Shown here piece after piece: positions 25,914 through 35,454 of a stretch of 64,000 nucleotides of DNA (positions are counted from its first letter, which is position 1; each line of letters opens with the position of its first letter). The stretch comes from Acidimicrobiia bacterium (lineage in GTDB: Bacteria; Acidobacteriota; Terriglobia; Bryobacterales; Bryobacteraceae), in NCBI GenBank assembly GCA_016871315.1, contig VFZE01000012.1, forward strand, positions 61,578-125,577. Reading direction: 5' to 3'. The notes beneath the pieces are model-generated. The model did no database searches. It saw nothing but the letters and a program-made list of their open reading frames with translations, and was not told the origin of the DNA. The position numbers were made by a program, and so were the translations under genes.

Positions 25914-28900
25914 TTAAAGTGTAGCCTGGACCGCCTGTGTTTCCACAGGCACTCCTCCGCGCAGCACCAGCGGTGCGCCGCTCAACGGATTCACCCGCGG
26001 CCCAGGCAGCAGAATCCCGCTCAAATGCAGCGGATCGGTCGCTGCCACCCACATCGCCTCCTCTGTGTCCCTCCCCCGCCGCAGCAGCCGCAACAGGTCC
26101 AGCGCCTCCGGCCGCGCGAACTGCTCTCCCAAGTAGCCGCTCACGAACCGCCCCCCGCGGATCTGCCCCTGCGCCTCCATCCGCCGCAGCACCACCAGCA
26201 AATCACGCCACACCGGAGCCAGCGCCTCCCGCGCCAGCAGATCTCGGAACACAACTCCCCAGCGGTCCAGCAACAGCCCCGCGTATCGCTCCACCGAAAC
26301 TTGGCTTCCCGTCTGCTCGGACACCAGCAACGCCCAGCGTCCCGCCGCATGACGCGGCCGCGCCGCTCTTCCCCGCCCCTCCCCGCGCCGCCGCTTCGGG
26401 TCCACCAACGCGCGCAGATTCTCAAATCCGTCCGCCGTTACCAGCCCCGCCGCCACCAACTCCCACAACCCGTCCTCCACTTCACTCGGCAGCCGTTTTG
26501 CATCGCGCACAATCTCGTTAAAGAACGACGCCCCGCGCCGCCGGATCGCCTCCAGCACATCCCGCGCCGGATGGCTCAGCGCCTCCTCCCCATGCGAACG
26601 CTCCGGCACCAGCCAGTCCCCATTCTCCCTGAGAAACAGCGCGATCGGCGCCACTCTGGTCGGACGAACCCTGCCCGGCTGCTCCCGCTGAAACGCAGGA
26701 TGCGGCGACAGCCTCCCCCACATGACCTCTCCGCTCAGACACAGCGCGTCCAGCAACTCCGGCGTGTACCCGGCGATCCGCGCCGGCAAAATCTCGTCCT
26801 CCCACGACGCCGCCGGAATCTCGTACCCCTGCATCTGCCGTATCACCTGAAACAGCCCGTCCACTCCGTGCAGCTGCGTGCCCGTTGCCACGTGCTGCCA
26901 CCGCGCCAGAAACATCATGAACTCCGCCGTCGTCACCGGCTCCACTTCCCGCCGCAAACGCCCCAGCGTCAGCCGGTGTATACGGGCCAGCAGACGCCGG
27001 TCGCACCACTCGCGCTCTTCCATCCCCGGACGGAACTTCCCGCGCAGCACCAGCCCCTGCGCCTCCAGCCCCATCACCGCCACCTCGACTAGCGCCGGCT
27101 CCAATCCCAGCATCTCCGCCAGCTCACCTTCCGTCGTAGGCCCTGTCGACTCCAGCCATCCACGCACCACCATCACCGCCGCCTCTTCCCGGCTCAACCC
27201 CTGATACCGCTCGGCTGCTGCCGGAGCCATGCGCGGCTCCACCGGCGCCTCCGCATACAGAATCCGCGCCAGCGCCAGCCTCTCCGCCGCCACCCATAAC
27301 GCCTTACCCGCCGCCAGCGTCCCCGCCCGCCCGCTGCCGGCCAGCTGCTCATAGAAGCCCCGCCACTCCTCCTGCGGCGGCAATACGATCAGCGTCAGCA
27401 GCGCATCATGCAACTCATCAGCATCCCGAACCAGCGGCCAGGACTCCTCTCTCACCTGCTCCATCGCCGCCGGATCCAGCGCTGCGATGTCGCCGTTCTC
27501 CGGCAACGTGCGCCGCAGCTCCACCGCCCGCGCTCGCCGTTCCTCCAAGGGAGCATCATCCAGATATGCGAACGGATTCGAATTGAGAATCTCGTGCGAA
27601 AATGGCGACGGCTGCACCGTGTCAATCGCCACCGTGGCGACGCGCCCCGTCTCCATCCCCTCGATCAGCCGCTCCAACCCCCGCAAGTCCATCGCTTCGT
27701 GCAGACAGTTCCCGATCGTCTCCCTCACCAGCGGATGGTCCGGAATTCGAATCTCTCCCACCAGGTTCTCCGCGCAGGCCGCCTGATCCGGAAACACCGC
27801 CGCCAGCAGATCGTCCGACTGCATCCTCTGTATCGGCGGTGGAACCCTCCGCCCTCCCCGAAACCGCATCACCGCCAGCGCCCGCGACGCGTTCCACCTC
27901 CACCGTGCCGTGAACATCGGCGCGTCCAGCAATGCCTGCCTCAGCACCTCCTCCACGGTCGCTGTTCTCAAGAACGCGAACACAGACTCCAGCGGAAACG
28001 CATGCTGCTCGCTGAGCGAAATCACAATCCCGTTATCGGTCGCCGCCGCCTGCAACTCGAAATTGAACTTCCGGCAAAACCGCTTCCGCAGCGCCAGCCC
28101 CCATGCGCGGTTGATCCGCGACCCGAACGGTGCATGCAGCACCAGCTGCATCCCTCCCGACTCGTCAAAGAAGCGCTCCGCCACCACCTTCTTTACCGAC
28201 GGCAGCGCCCCCAGTGCCGTGCATCCCTGCGAAACATATTGAAACGCCTGCTCCGCCGCCAGCCGCGTCATCCCGCATTCCCGCTCCAATAAATGAACCG
28301 CCTGCTCCTGCCTCATCCCGCTCAAATCTTCCCTCAGCCGCGAAACCGCCTCCGACAGCTCCAGCGTTCTGCCCGGAGCCTCCCCGTTCCAGAACGGAAT
28401 GCTCGGCGCGGCGCCACGCGCATCCTCCACTCTCACCCGCCCCGATTCAATCCTCCGAATCCGCCACGACGTCGTCCCCAGCAGAAACACATCGCCAGCC
28501 ATGCTCTCCACCGCGAAATCCTCATCCAGCGTCCCGACAATCGTCTCCTGCGGCTCGGCCACCACAAAATAGTTCGCGTTCTCCGGAATCGCTCCGCCGG
28601 AGGTGATCGCCGCCAACCTCGCCCCACGCCGTGCCCGCACCATCTTGTTCACCCGGTCCCAATGCAGCCACGCACCACGCCGCCCGCGGCTCGACGCGGT
28701 CCCCTCCGCCAGCATCTCCAGCACTTCCTGGTAGTCGCTTGCCTTGAGGTCCCTGTACGGCCACGCCGACCGCACCATTGCTAGCAACCCCTCTTCGCTC
28801 CATTCCCGGCACGACGTCTCCGCCACGATCTGCTGCGCCAGAATATCCAGCGGCGCTTCGGGAATCTCCAGCCGGTCCAGCTCTCCCTCATGCACCGCAC

Positions 28901-30065
28901 GGATCACCGCCCCGCACTCGATCAGCTCATCCCGTGTCGTTGCCAGAAAGCGCCCTTTCGGCACCGCGCCCAAGCTGTGCCCCGCCCGCCCGATCCTTTG
29001 CAGCGCCACCGCAATCGCCCGTGGCGAACCAACCTGGCAAACAAGATCCGCCGTCCCGATATCAATCCCCAGCTCCAGCGACGCCGTCGCCACCACCGCC
29101 TTCAACGTTCCATTCTTCAGCCGCTGCTCCGCGTCCAGCCGCAGCTCCTTCGACAAGCTTCCATGGTGCGGCAGCACCATCCTTTCACCCAACCGCTCTG
29201 TCAGATTGTGTGCCACGCGCTCGGCCAGCCGCCGCGTATTCACAAACACCAGCGACGTCCGGTGCTCCGCTATCATCAACGCCAGCCGGTCATACAGCTC
29301 CGCCCACATCTCGTTGGTCGCCACCGCCCCCAATTCATCGGTCGGCGTCACGATCTCGAGATCCATATCCCGCCGGTGCCCGCAATTCACGATCTCCGCC
29401 TTCGGGCTCAAAAACTCCGCCACCAGCTCCACCGGTCTCACCGTCGCCGACAGCCCAATCCTCTGCGGCTTCCCTTCTCCCTCCGCCTCCACCAGCGCAT
29501 CCAATCGCGCCAGCGTCAGGGCCAGGTGCGACCCGCGCTTATCATCGGCCACCGCATGAATCTCGTCCACGATCACCGTGCGCGTCTTGCCCAGCATCGC
29601 GCGCCCCTTCTGGGTGGTCAGCAAAATATAGAGCGACTCCGGCGTCGTGACTAGAATGTGCGGCGCGTTCTTCAGCATCCACTGCCTGTCACGCGCCGGC
29701 GTATCACCCGTCCGCACCGCCGTGCGAATCTCGGCAAGCGCAACGCCTCGCTCCCCGGCCAACCGCCGAATCCCGCCCAGCGGCACATCGAGATTCCGGT
29801 GAACGTCATTGCTCAGCGCCTTCAACGGCGAAGCATACACCACCGCCGTGGAGTCTCCCAGCCGCCCCTCCGCTGCCTCCCGCACCAAGTCGTCCAAACA
29901 AATCAAGAACGCCGCCAGCGTCTTCCCATATCCGGTGGGTGCCGAAACCACCACGTCGCGCCCTTCACGAATCAGCCGCCACGCCTCCACTTGCGGCTGT
30001 GTCGGTCCGTCAAAAGTGGATGAGAACCACTCGCCAACCAGAGGATGAAACTCGCTCAAAGGCAT
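25914..30065 (-). CDS. lhr: ATP-dependent DNA helicase Lhr
   Basis: The 1383-residue superfamily 2 helicase has motif I SAPTGYGKT (K48), motif Ia YASPLKALSND, motif II DEIH (167-170), motif III GLSATV, then SLVFVNTRR and VCQVGSPRAIAVALQRIGRAGHS (motifs IV-VI). After the two RecA domains come a winged helix, the Lhr-specific domain, and a long C-terminal region with winged-helix tandem repeats (LAEMLGLEPALVEVAVMGLEAQG). It should unwind RNA:DNA or DNA 3'-5' in repair. The size and order match long Lhr. It is followed directly by a small gene and is well separated from the upstream gene. Confidence 0.94.
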   Translation of the reverse strand: MPLSEFHPLVGEWFSSTFDGPTQPQVEAWRLIREGRDVVVSAPTGYGKTLAAFLICLDDLVREAAEGRLGDSTAVVYASPLKALSNDVHRNLDVPLGGIRRLAGERGVALAEIRTAVRTGDTPARDRQWMLKNAPHILVTTPESLYILLTTQKGRAMLGKTRTVIVDEIHAVADDKRGSHLALTLARLDALVEAEGEGKPQRIGLSATVRPVELVAEFLSPKAEIVNCGHRRDMDLEIVTPTDELGAVATNEMWAELYDRLALMIAEHRTSLVFVNTRRLAERVAHNLTERLGERMVLPHHGSLSKELRLDAEQRLKNGTLKAVVATASLELGIDIGTADLVCQVGSPRAIAVALQRIGRAGHSLGAVPKGRFLATTRDELIECGAVIRAVHEGELDRLEIPEAPLDILAQQIVAETSCREWSEEGLLAMVRSAWPYRDLKASDYQEVLEMLAEGTASSRGRRGAWLHWDRVNKMVRARRGARLAAITSGGAIPENANYFVVAEPQETIVGTLDEDFAVESMAGDVFLLGTTSWRIRRIESGRVRVEDARGAAPSIPFWNGEAPGRTLELSEAVSRLREDLSGMRQEQAVHLLERECGMTRLAAEQAFQYVSQGCTALGALPSVKKVVAERFFDESGGMQLVLHAPFGSRINRAWGLALRKRFCRKFNFELQAAATDNGIVISLSEQHAFPLESVFAFLRTATVEEVLRQALLDAPMFTARWRWNASRALAVMRFRGGRRVPPPIQRMQSDDLLAAVFPDQAACAENLVGEIRIPDHPLVRETIGNCLHEAMDLRGLERLIEGMETGRVATVAIDTVQPSPFSHEILNSNPFAYLDDAPLEERRARAVELRRTLPENGDIAALDPAAMEQVREESWPLVRDADELHDALLTLIVLPPQEEWRGFYEQLAGSGRAGTLAAGKALWVAAERLALARILYAEAPVEPRMAPAAAERYQGLSREEAAVMVVRGWLESTGPTTEGELAEMLGLEPALVEVAVMGLEAQGLVLRGKFRPGMEEREWCDRRLLARIHRLTLGRLRREVEPVTTAEFMMFLARWQHVATGTQLHGVDGLFQVIRQMQGYEIPAASWEDEILPARIAGYTPELLDALCLSGEVMWGRLSPHPAFQREQPGRVRPTRVAPIALFLRENGDWLVPERSHGEEALSHPARDVLEAIRRRGASFFNEIVRDAKRLPSEVEDGLWELVAAGLVTADGFENLRALVDPKRRRGEGRGRAARPRHAAGRWALLVSEQTGSQVSVERYAGLLLDRWGVVFRDLLAREALAPVWRDLLVVLRRMEAQGQIRGGRFVSGYLGEQFARPEALDLLRLLRRGRDTEEAMWVAATDPLHLSGILLPGPRVNPLSGAPLVLRGGVPVETQAVQATL

Positions 30066-30093
30066 GGAACAGCGTTAGCTCCATTTTAGACGC

Positions 30094-30957
30094 TCAGCCT
30101 CGCCATTTCGGAAAGGTGAACGGCCCGCTCACCTCATTCAAGCTGAAATAGCACCAACAAGCCTCACCATAAAGTCCACCCAACCTCTTCATCTCCTCCT
30201 CGCGCTCCGGCCGTGAAGCTATCTCCCGGTGAATCTCATGATCCGCCGACTCCAGATGAGCTCCGTTCCGCGTCAGAAAATCCAGCGCCGAGATCATCTG
30301 CTCCACTGCGGAAGAAAAATGTCCGATCTTGATGTGGTGCTGGTGTCCTTCATGCGATCTCCAAATTCCCTTTTCCTCACAGAGACGCGCAGGCGCGCGG
30401 TGATAACGGTCGTCCTGGATGTCATGCATGATCACCAGGTGCGGCCGCTCCGCGATCATCGGCATGATCCGCGCCAGAACCACCTCCGCCACATCATAGC
30501 CATGCGCATCCCACAGCACCAGCACTCGCTTGCCGCCCTTCAGACGGCCCTTCACATCAATCGTCGGGATCTCCGCCTCCACATGTTCCAGAGGCTCAAA
30601 CCACCCCTCAGGCTTCATATCCTCTAGCAGCCTCCGCGTCACCGTCCGCCACTCCCGCGACCGGCACAAGCTCACCAGCCGGGCCCCTTCGCCGAGCGCG
30701 TCGATCGCCGCCAGAAACGCCGCCGTCGAATTCCCCCATCCCCGCCCCAGTTCCACGATCATGTCCGGCTGAAACTCTAGCGCCGTCGCGTAAAACTGCG
30801 CGAATTGGCATAACCACAAATCGCCTGGATGGCCTACCGCCTCATGCAGTTGCTCCAATTCGCTCCTGCGCTCGGCCAGCCGCTGCCGCTGGTTCCAATA
30901 TGCCTGTCCTACGGAAAAGATGGGCTGCTCGTGTGCTTCGCCTGGAAATCGAGTCAT
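30094..30957 (-). CDS. SAM-methyltransferase-fold protein of unknown specificity
   Basis: From the ATG at 30957 the product has 287 residues. A Rossmann-like core is visible: MIVELGRGWGNSTAAFLAAI (glycine-rich motif I), ARLVSLCRSREW, then KRVLVLWDAHGYDVAEVVLARI and HLVIMHDIQDDRYH, which resembles the metal-dependent CmcI/Methyltransf_24 group. The acceptor is unknown. The N-terminal 70 residues are helical. The start is inferred from an ATGA overlap with the end of the sigma-factor remnant upstream and a GGGGTGG ribosome site; the frame stays open further upstream but would read through the remnant's coding sequence in another frame. Confidence 0.65.
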   Translation of the reverse strand: MTRFPGEAHEQPIFSVGQAYWNQRQRLAERRSELEQLHEAVGHPGDLWLCQFAQFYATALEFQPDMIVELGRGWGNSTAAFLAAIDALGEGARLVSLCRSREWRTVTRRLLEDMKPEGWFEPLEHVEAEIPTIDVKGRLKGGKRVLVLWDAHGYDVAEVVLARIMPMIAERPHLVIMHDIQDDRYHRAPARLCEEKGIWRSHEGHQHHIKIGHFSSAVEQMISALDFLTRNGAHLESADHEIHREIASRPEREEEMKRLGGLYGEACWCYFSLNEVSGPFTFPKWRG

Positions 30958-31367
30958 GAAATATCCACCCCGCATGCCGCCAGCCTGCTCTTCAGAAAGC
31001 GCCGCTCCGGCGCCGAACACCGGCACTGGAGCGCTGTCTGGAAACAGACTGCCGCCTCCCGGCATTTTCCCAAATCCAGCAACAGATGTCCCTGTACGGC
31101 AAGCAACAAGTAATAGGATCGCAGTTTCGAATCGCCCATGAGAGGCTCGATGCTCGCCAGACCGGCCTCCGCGCCGTGCACTTTCGAGATGGCCACAGCG
31201 CGGTTCAGCGCCACCACCGGTGATGGGTTCATCTCGTAGAGATGATCGTACATCACGAGAATCAACGGCCACCGGACGAACCCTTCCCCCAACGCCCTGG
31301 CGTGTGTCGCCGCAATCGCCGCCTGCGCATGAAACACCGAAACCCGGGGGCCTTCAACTAGTACCAA
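30954..31367 (-). pseudogene. remnant of an ECF sigma factor (C-terminal domain only)
   Basis: These 137 codons translate to the C-terminal helical domain of large ECF sigma factors of the SigJ/DUF6596 kind: HAQAAIAATHARA, ILVMYDHLYEMNPSPVVALNRAVA, GLASIEPL and APERRFLKSRLAACG. The sigma-2 and sigma-4 domains, which should precede it (about 280 residues), are missing. An in-frame TAA lies two codons upstream of the first possible start (TTG), and the next gene upstream ends only 40 bases away. It is thus a truncated relic and not a complete regulator. Its TGA overlaps the ATG of the following SAM-fold gene. Confidence 0.75.
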
Positions 31368-31406
31368 AACGGCTTATCCCCGCGCGCGGTACTCTCAGCT
31401 CATCTC

Positions 31407-32243
31407 CTACCCGCGCATCTTCCGGTATGTGGCCAGGCATTTCTCCGCCGTCTCAAACGGCGGATAATCGCTGCCCTCCTGCTCGATCAGGTAATACTCA
31501 ACGCCTCCCACAGACTCCGCCGCCGCGAAGATCTCCTTCCACGGTGCATCCCCTTCGCCCAGCAGCACACGGTACCCCTTCCCGCTCGCCGTCCACTCCT
31601 TGCAGTGCACCGAACCGATCCGCCCCGGATTCGCCTTGATCCAGGCCACCGGATCCGAGCCCGCCTCCACGCACGTGCCCACATCCAGCTGCAGCACCAC
31701 ATCCTTGCCCGTATTCTTCGCCAGCACCTCCATCGGACGCGTCCCCTCCAGCGGCCGGAACTCGGTCTGGTGATTGTGAAACCCGGGGCGCATCCCCGCC
31801 GGACGCATCTTCTCCGCCGCCTGGTTCAGCCGCTCCGCCACGCCCTTCCACCCGTCCAGATTCTCCACCTTCCCCGCGCTCGCCATGATGATGTACTTGC
31901 TGCCGATAATCTGGTTCAGCTCGATCGCGTGCGCCAGATTCTCCGGAGCAAAACTCCGCGCGCCGTTGTGCGTGGACCAGCACTTGATCCCGAGATCGTC
32001 CAGCAGCTTCCGCACCTCCTTCGCATAATCCGGCTTCCATTCAAAGTACGGCGAAAAGAACTCGACGCCCTCGTAGCCCATCTGCGCCACCCGCTTCACC
32101 GTCCCCATCAGATCGGCACGCAGTTCATTCCGCACCGAGAATAACTCAAGCCCTACTGGAATCTTCCTCCGCTGCCCCCATCCGGCCGCAGCCGCCGCCG
32201 AACCCAAGAATGCACGCCGTGAAATCTGTGGAGTTTTCAACAT
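31407..32243 (-). CDS. Tat-exported sugar phosphate isomerase/epimerase-like protein
   Basis: The 278-residue product has an N-terminal twin-arginine signal (ISRRAFLGSAAAAAGWG) and an AP-endonuclease-2-type TIM barrel: VGLELFSVRNELRAD, GYEGVEFFSPYFEWK (Glu), STHNGARSF, RPGFHNHQTEFRP (His and Glu), LQLDVGTCVEAGSDP (Asp), GSVHCKEWTASGK (His and Glu) and YYLIEQEGSDY (Glu). The full set of metal ligands seems present. It is the second such exported isomerase-like protein in this window; the two share the fold but not close sequence. The substrate is unknown. Confidence 0.86.
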   Translation of the reverse strand: MLKTPQISRRAFLGSAAAAAGWGQRRKIPVGLELFSVRNELRADLMGTVKRVAQMGYEGVEFFSPYFEWKPDYAKEVRKLLDDLGIKCWSTHNGARSFAPENLAHAIELNQIIGSKYIIMASAGKVENLDGWKGVAERLNQAAEKMRPAGMRPGFHNHQTEFRPLEGTRPMEVLAKNTGKDVVLQLDVGTCVEAGSDPVAWIKANPGRIGSVHCKEWTASGKGYRVLLGEGDAPWKEIFAAAESVGGVEYYLIEQEGSDYPPFETAEKCLATYRKMRG

Positions 32244-32282
32244 ACCCCTACTATATCTCTCGATCCGCGCTCAGGGTAAAAC

Positions 32283-32511
32283 TCAGTTGGACAGAACCGT
32301 GAGGCCGGCCCTGTATTCTATGCCAACGGCGATCGCCAAAGAGTTCTCCAACTCAGCTCTAACCGTCGTGCCGCGAATACACCGGCGCACAGATCAGCGT
32401 TGTGTGCCGCGAATCGATCAAGGCTTGGCGGCTGACGATGACGAACACCCTCTGCTTGCGCGGATCCTTCGAACCCGGCTTTCTCACAAGGTACAATTCA
32501 CAGCGCTTCAA
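32283..32511 (-). pseudogene. MazF/PemK-like toxin, frameshifted and truncated
   Basis: Reading from TTG 32511 gives 50 residues that match the N-terminal half of a MazF-type ribonuclease ([18 protein letters not shown], then [20 protein letters not shown], then APVYSRHDG) before a TAG at 32359-32361. A different frame immediately after it resumes family-like sequence (LAIAVGIEYRAGL) and stops at TGA 32283-32285. About 50 residues expected at the C-terminus are absent. The start TTG overlaps the antitoxin stop by four bases (TTGA), the usual toxin-antitoxin operon arrangement. The toxin is therefore dead by frameshift and truncation. Confidence 0.78.
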
Positions 32512-32747
32512 GGCAGCTTCTGGTACTCCAAAGTGTCCACTGCTTCGCGGTTCAGACGCGCCGCGTTACGGTTGATGATCTCCTGATCTCTCCTGTCCCG
32601 CTTCTCCTGCTCCAGCCGCGCCAGATAGGCCGTCGCGGCGCGTTCCAGCAACGCAAAACGGTCCCTCCGTGCCAACATAGCTGAGACAACTCCCGCACCG
32701 ATCCCACCGTCACCGCCGGGCTGCGGCAGCGCGGTTTCCGTGGTCAA
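32508..32747 (-). CDS. antitoxin of a MazF-like module
   Basis: The 79-residue product starts at TTG 32747 with AGGAG (32754-32758) six bases upstream. Its C-terminal two thirds ([18 protein letters not shown], then [18 protein letters not shown], then [10 protein letters not shown]) follow the pattern of antitoxins paired with MazF-type toxins: a helix of the ribbon-helix-helix region and then an acidic/Asn-rich toxin-binding tail. The N-terminal strand region ([14 protein letters not shown]) is less typical, so the DNA-binding part may be degraded. It lies directly upstream of, and overlaps, the broken toxin gene. Confidence 0.65.
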   Translation of the reverse strand: MTTETALPQPGGDGGIGAGVVSAMLARRDRFALLERAATAYLARLEQEKRDRRDQEIINRNAARLNREAVDTLEYQKLP

Positions 32748-32848
32748 ACAACTCTCCTTGGAAGTCATCGCGTCATTCTTGAGTAGACGCCCGAGGTGAT
32801 CATCATCCATCGCATCCGGCATCGCCGGGATGCTTATCGATGAACTGT

Positions 32849-33658
32849 CTACCTCGGCAACTCCCGCACCCTCCCTAGCAACCCCGCCGCGCACCCCAGC
32901 ATCACCCCACCCCCATCCACCTCCGGATTGTAATTCGTCACATTCACTGCCACCACCGGCAGCGTCTGCTGAATATGATCCACCAGACCGCAAGCCATCT
33001 CCCGCGGCAACCCGCCCGGCCCCGTGAAATCCACATCCACGTGCAGATACACCGCATCCACACGCTCCCGCAGCGCATCCAGCAATTCCTGTGTATCCCC
33101 CAACCGGTCATGCGGACGAACCGTCACCAGTGACTGCGCCAGCCGCTCCTCCTCCAGCGCATCCAGATCCCGAACCCCCAGCAGCAGCGTGTTCAACTCC
33201 GCCGGAACCGTGTCGAGCGCCGTCCGCTCCCGCAGCTCATCATGACAATGGCCCAGCGCCGCCGCCAGCGCCATCCCATCCAAATACCCCGTCACCGAAC
33301 TCTCCGGCGTATTGAAATCCCCGTGCGCATCCAGCCACACAATCCCGATCCGCGCCGTATCCAGCGCCGAAAGCGTCCCCAGACACGTGATGCAATTCCC
33401 CGCCAGCGTCACCGGAATCGAATCCTCATCGCGCGCCTGCATCACCGCGTGCCGGATCTGCCGGTTCAGATCTGTCACCGCATCCAGGTCCGTCACCGGA
33501 TTCCCGATCGCGCGCATATGCACAACCTGCGCCGGCATCCCGCGCGTCGAAAGTATCTGATCCGCCCCGGCCTCCAGCAATCGCGTAGGTCCCGCCCCCA
33601 CGCCCACGTTCTCCAGGCCCAGGTGAAACGGCGCCACGATCAGCGTGAACGGCCTCAC
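32849..33658 (-). CDS. arginase/agmatinase-family (ureohydrolase) protein with atypical first metal motif
   Basis: The 269-residue protein has the ureohydrolase fold and most of the di-manganese site: [13 protein letters not shown] (D110, H112, D114) and [12 protein letters not shown] (D208, D210). The first motif, normally GGDHS with a metal-binding His, reads [10 protein letters not shown] (N88, C89), so the site differs from true arginase. Members with this change exist, but their substrates are not established. It is not safely arginase or formiminoglutamase. The gene overlaps the aspS stop by 4 bases (ATGA) at the end of an aminoacyl-tRNA synthetase operon. Confidence 0.83.
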   Translation of the reverse strand: MRPFTLIVAPFHLGLENVGVGAGPTRLLEAGADQILSTRGMPAQVVHMRAIGNPVTDLDAVTDLNRQIRHAVMQARDEDSIPVTLAGNCITCLGTLSALDTARIGIVWLDAHGDFNTPESSVTGYLDGMALAAALGHCHDELRERTALDTVPAELNTLLLGVRDLDALEEERLAQSLVTVRPHDRLGDTQELLDALRERVDAVYLHVDVDFTGPGGLPREMACGLVDHIQQTLPVVAVNVTNYNPEVDGGGVMLGCAAGLLGRVRELPR

Positions 33659-35436
33659 GTCTTGCGCAACGCGATCCCCAGCTCACGTAGCTGGCGCTCG
33701 GGCACCTCCGCCGGCGCGTCGCACATCAGGTCGGTCCCCTTCGCCGTCTTCGGGAACGCGATCACGTCGCGGATCGATGTCTCGCCCGCCAGGATCATCA
33801 CCAGCCGGTCAAACCCGATCGCGGCGCCGCCGTGCGGGGGCGCGCCATACTCCAGCGCATCCAATAAGAACCCGAACCGCCGCCGCGCCTCTTCATCGGA
33901 GAATCCCAGCGCCGCGAACACCTTTGACTGCACGTCCCGCCGGTGAATTCGGATCGATCCCGATGCCAGTTCCACTCCGTTCAGCACCAGGTCATACGAC
34001 TTCGCACGGCACGCCGCCGGATCCGTCGTCAGCTTGTCGATGTGCTCGTCCAGCACCGTCGTGAACGGATGATGCGCCGCCATCCAGCGGTTCTCCTCCT
34101 GGTCCCACTCAAACATCGGGAAATCCACCACCCACAGGAATTTGAAATCGGTCGGGTCCAGCAGCTTGTGCCGGTCATTGTACTTCTGCCCGATCTGCAG
34201 CCGCAGCTGCCCGCAAGCCTTCAGCACATCCTCTTCCGGACGCTGGCTCCGCGGCTTCTCCGCCGCCGAGCACAGAATCAGCAGATCCTCCTCGCCCGGC
34301 TTCACCCGCTCGCGCAGCGCCGCCACGGCCTGCGGGAAATCCCGCTCCAGCCGCTTCCGATCCTCGAACACGCGCAGACCCTTCTCCGTGCCCAACGGCT
34401 TCAGATCGTCACGCTCCTTGCGCGACAGCCCGCCCGTGCGTGGAATGTGGATCGCCACCAGCGGCATCCCCTCCGCCCCCAGGTTCGCGCCTTCAAACAA
34501 ATCGGTCACCATGTGGAACGGCGGCAGCCGCAGGTCCGGCTTATCGATGCCGTAGCTCCGCATCGCCTGGTCGTAGGTCATCCTGGAGAACGGCGTCGCC
34601 ACATCAAAACCCGCCGCCTTGCACACGCGCCGCATCACCGGCTCAATTGCTTCAAACACACGGTCCTGCTGCGGGAACGACATCTCCAAATCAATCTGCG
34701 TAAACTCCGGCTGCCGGTCCGCGCGCAGATCCTCATCGCGGAAGCAGCGCACAATCTGGAAATACTTCTCAAAACCCGACACCATCAGCAGCTGTTTGAA
34801 AATCTGCGGCGATTGCGGCAGCGCATAAAACGTTCCGCTGTTCACCCGCGAAGGCACCAGAAAATCACGCGCCCCTTCCGGAGTCGACCGCGTCATGAAC
34901 GGCGTCTCAATCTCCAAAAATCCCTGCTCATACAGCGCCTGCCGCACCTCCAGCGCCACCTTCGCCCTTAAAATAATGTTGCGCTGCATCCGCGGCCGCC
35001 GCAGGTCCACATAACGGTACTTCAGCCGCGCCTCCTCGCTCACCTCCACGTTCTCTTCCATCGGAAACGGCGGTGTCCGCGACTCGTTTAGGATCCACAC
35101 CTTGTCGGCAACCACCTCCACTTCGCCGGTCGGTATGCTCGGGTTGATCGTCTCCTTCGACCGCAGCGCGACCGTCCCCTCCACCGCCACCACGAACTCC
35201 GGCCGTATCTCCTCGGCGCGCTTGTGCACCACAGCATCGCCATCGGCATGGAACACCGCCTGCGTCACGCCCTCGCGGTCACGCAGGTGAATGAAGATGA
35301 CGCCGCCCAGATCGCGCCGCCGGTGTATCCAGCCCATCACCACCGCACGCTTGCCCGCATCGGCCGCACGCAGCTCTCCGCAATGGTGCGTGCGCCTCAA
35401 GTCTCCTAAAAAGTCGAGTTGTAATGAACCTTCCAT
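33655..35436 (-). CDS. aspS: aspartyl-tRNA synthetase
   Basis: The 593-residue class II synthetase is of the bacterial type. It has an N-terminal OB-fold anticodon-binding domain ([26 protein letters not shown]), motif 2 ([23 protein letters not shown]), the bacterial GAD insertion in the middle, and motif 3 ([28 protein letters not shown]) near the C-terminus. It charges tRNA-Asp; whether it also charges tRNA-Asn cannot be told by eye. It lies 18 bases downstream of hisS, a pairing common in bacteria. The ribosome site is weak (AGAAGAT). Confidence 0.96.
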   Translation of the reverse strand: MEGSLQLDFLGDLRRTHHCGELRAADAGKRAVVMGWIHRRRDLGGVIFIHLRDREGVTQAVFHADGDAVVHKRAEEIRPEFVVAVEGTVALRSKETINPSIPTGEVEVVADKVWILNESRTPPFPMEENVEVSEEARLKYRYVDLRRPRMQRNIILRAKVALEVRQALYEQGFLEIETPFMTRSTPEGARDFLVPSRVNSGTFYALPQSPQIFKQLLMVSGFEKYFQIVRCFRDEDLRADRQPEFTQIDLEMSFPQQDRVFEAIEPVMRRVCKAAGFDVATPFSRMTYDQAMRSYGIDKPDLRLPPFHMVTDLFEGANLGAEGMPLVAIHIPRTGGLSRKERDDLKPLGTEKGLRVFEDRKRLERDFPQAVAALRERVKPGEEDLLILCSAAEKPRSQRPEEDVLKACGQLRLQIGQKYNDRHKLLDPTDFKFLWVVDFPMFEWDQEENRWMAAHHPFTTVLDEHIDKLTTDPAACRAKSYDLVLNGVELASGSIRIHRRDVQSKVFAALGFSDEEARRRFGFLLDALEYGAPPHGGAAIGFDRLVMILAGETSIRDVIAFPKTAKGTDLMCDAPAEVPERQLRELGIALRKT

Positions 35437-35454
35437 GATCTTCTGTTCTTTCGA

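Noticed and set aside
30958..31272. N-terminal extension of the SAM-fold protein to 392 residues
   Set aside because: These codons overlap the sigma-factor remnant in a different frame and show no family-like sequence; the ATGA overlap start is better.
32748..32993. N-terminal extension of the antitoxin to 161 residues
   Set aside because: The extension is Gly/Ser-rich and overlaps the end of the arginase-like gene; a TTG with AGGAG at the right spacing gives a normal antitoxin length.
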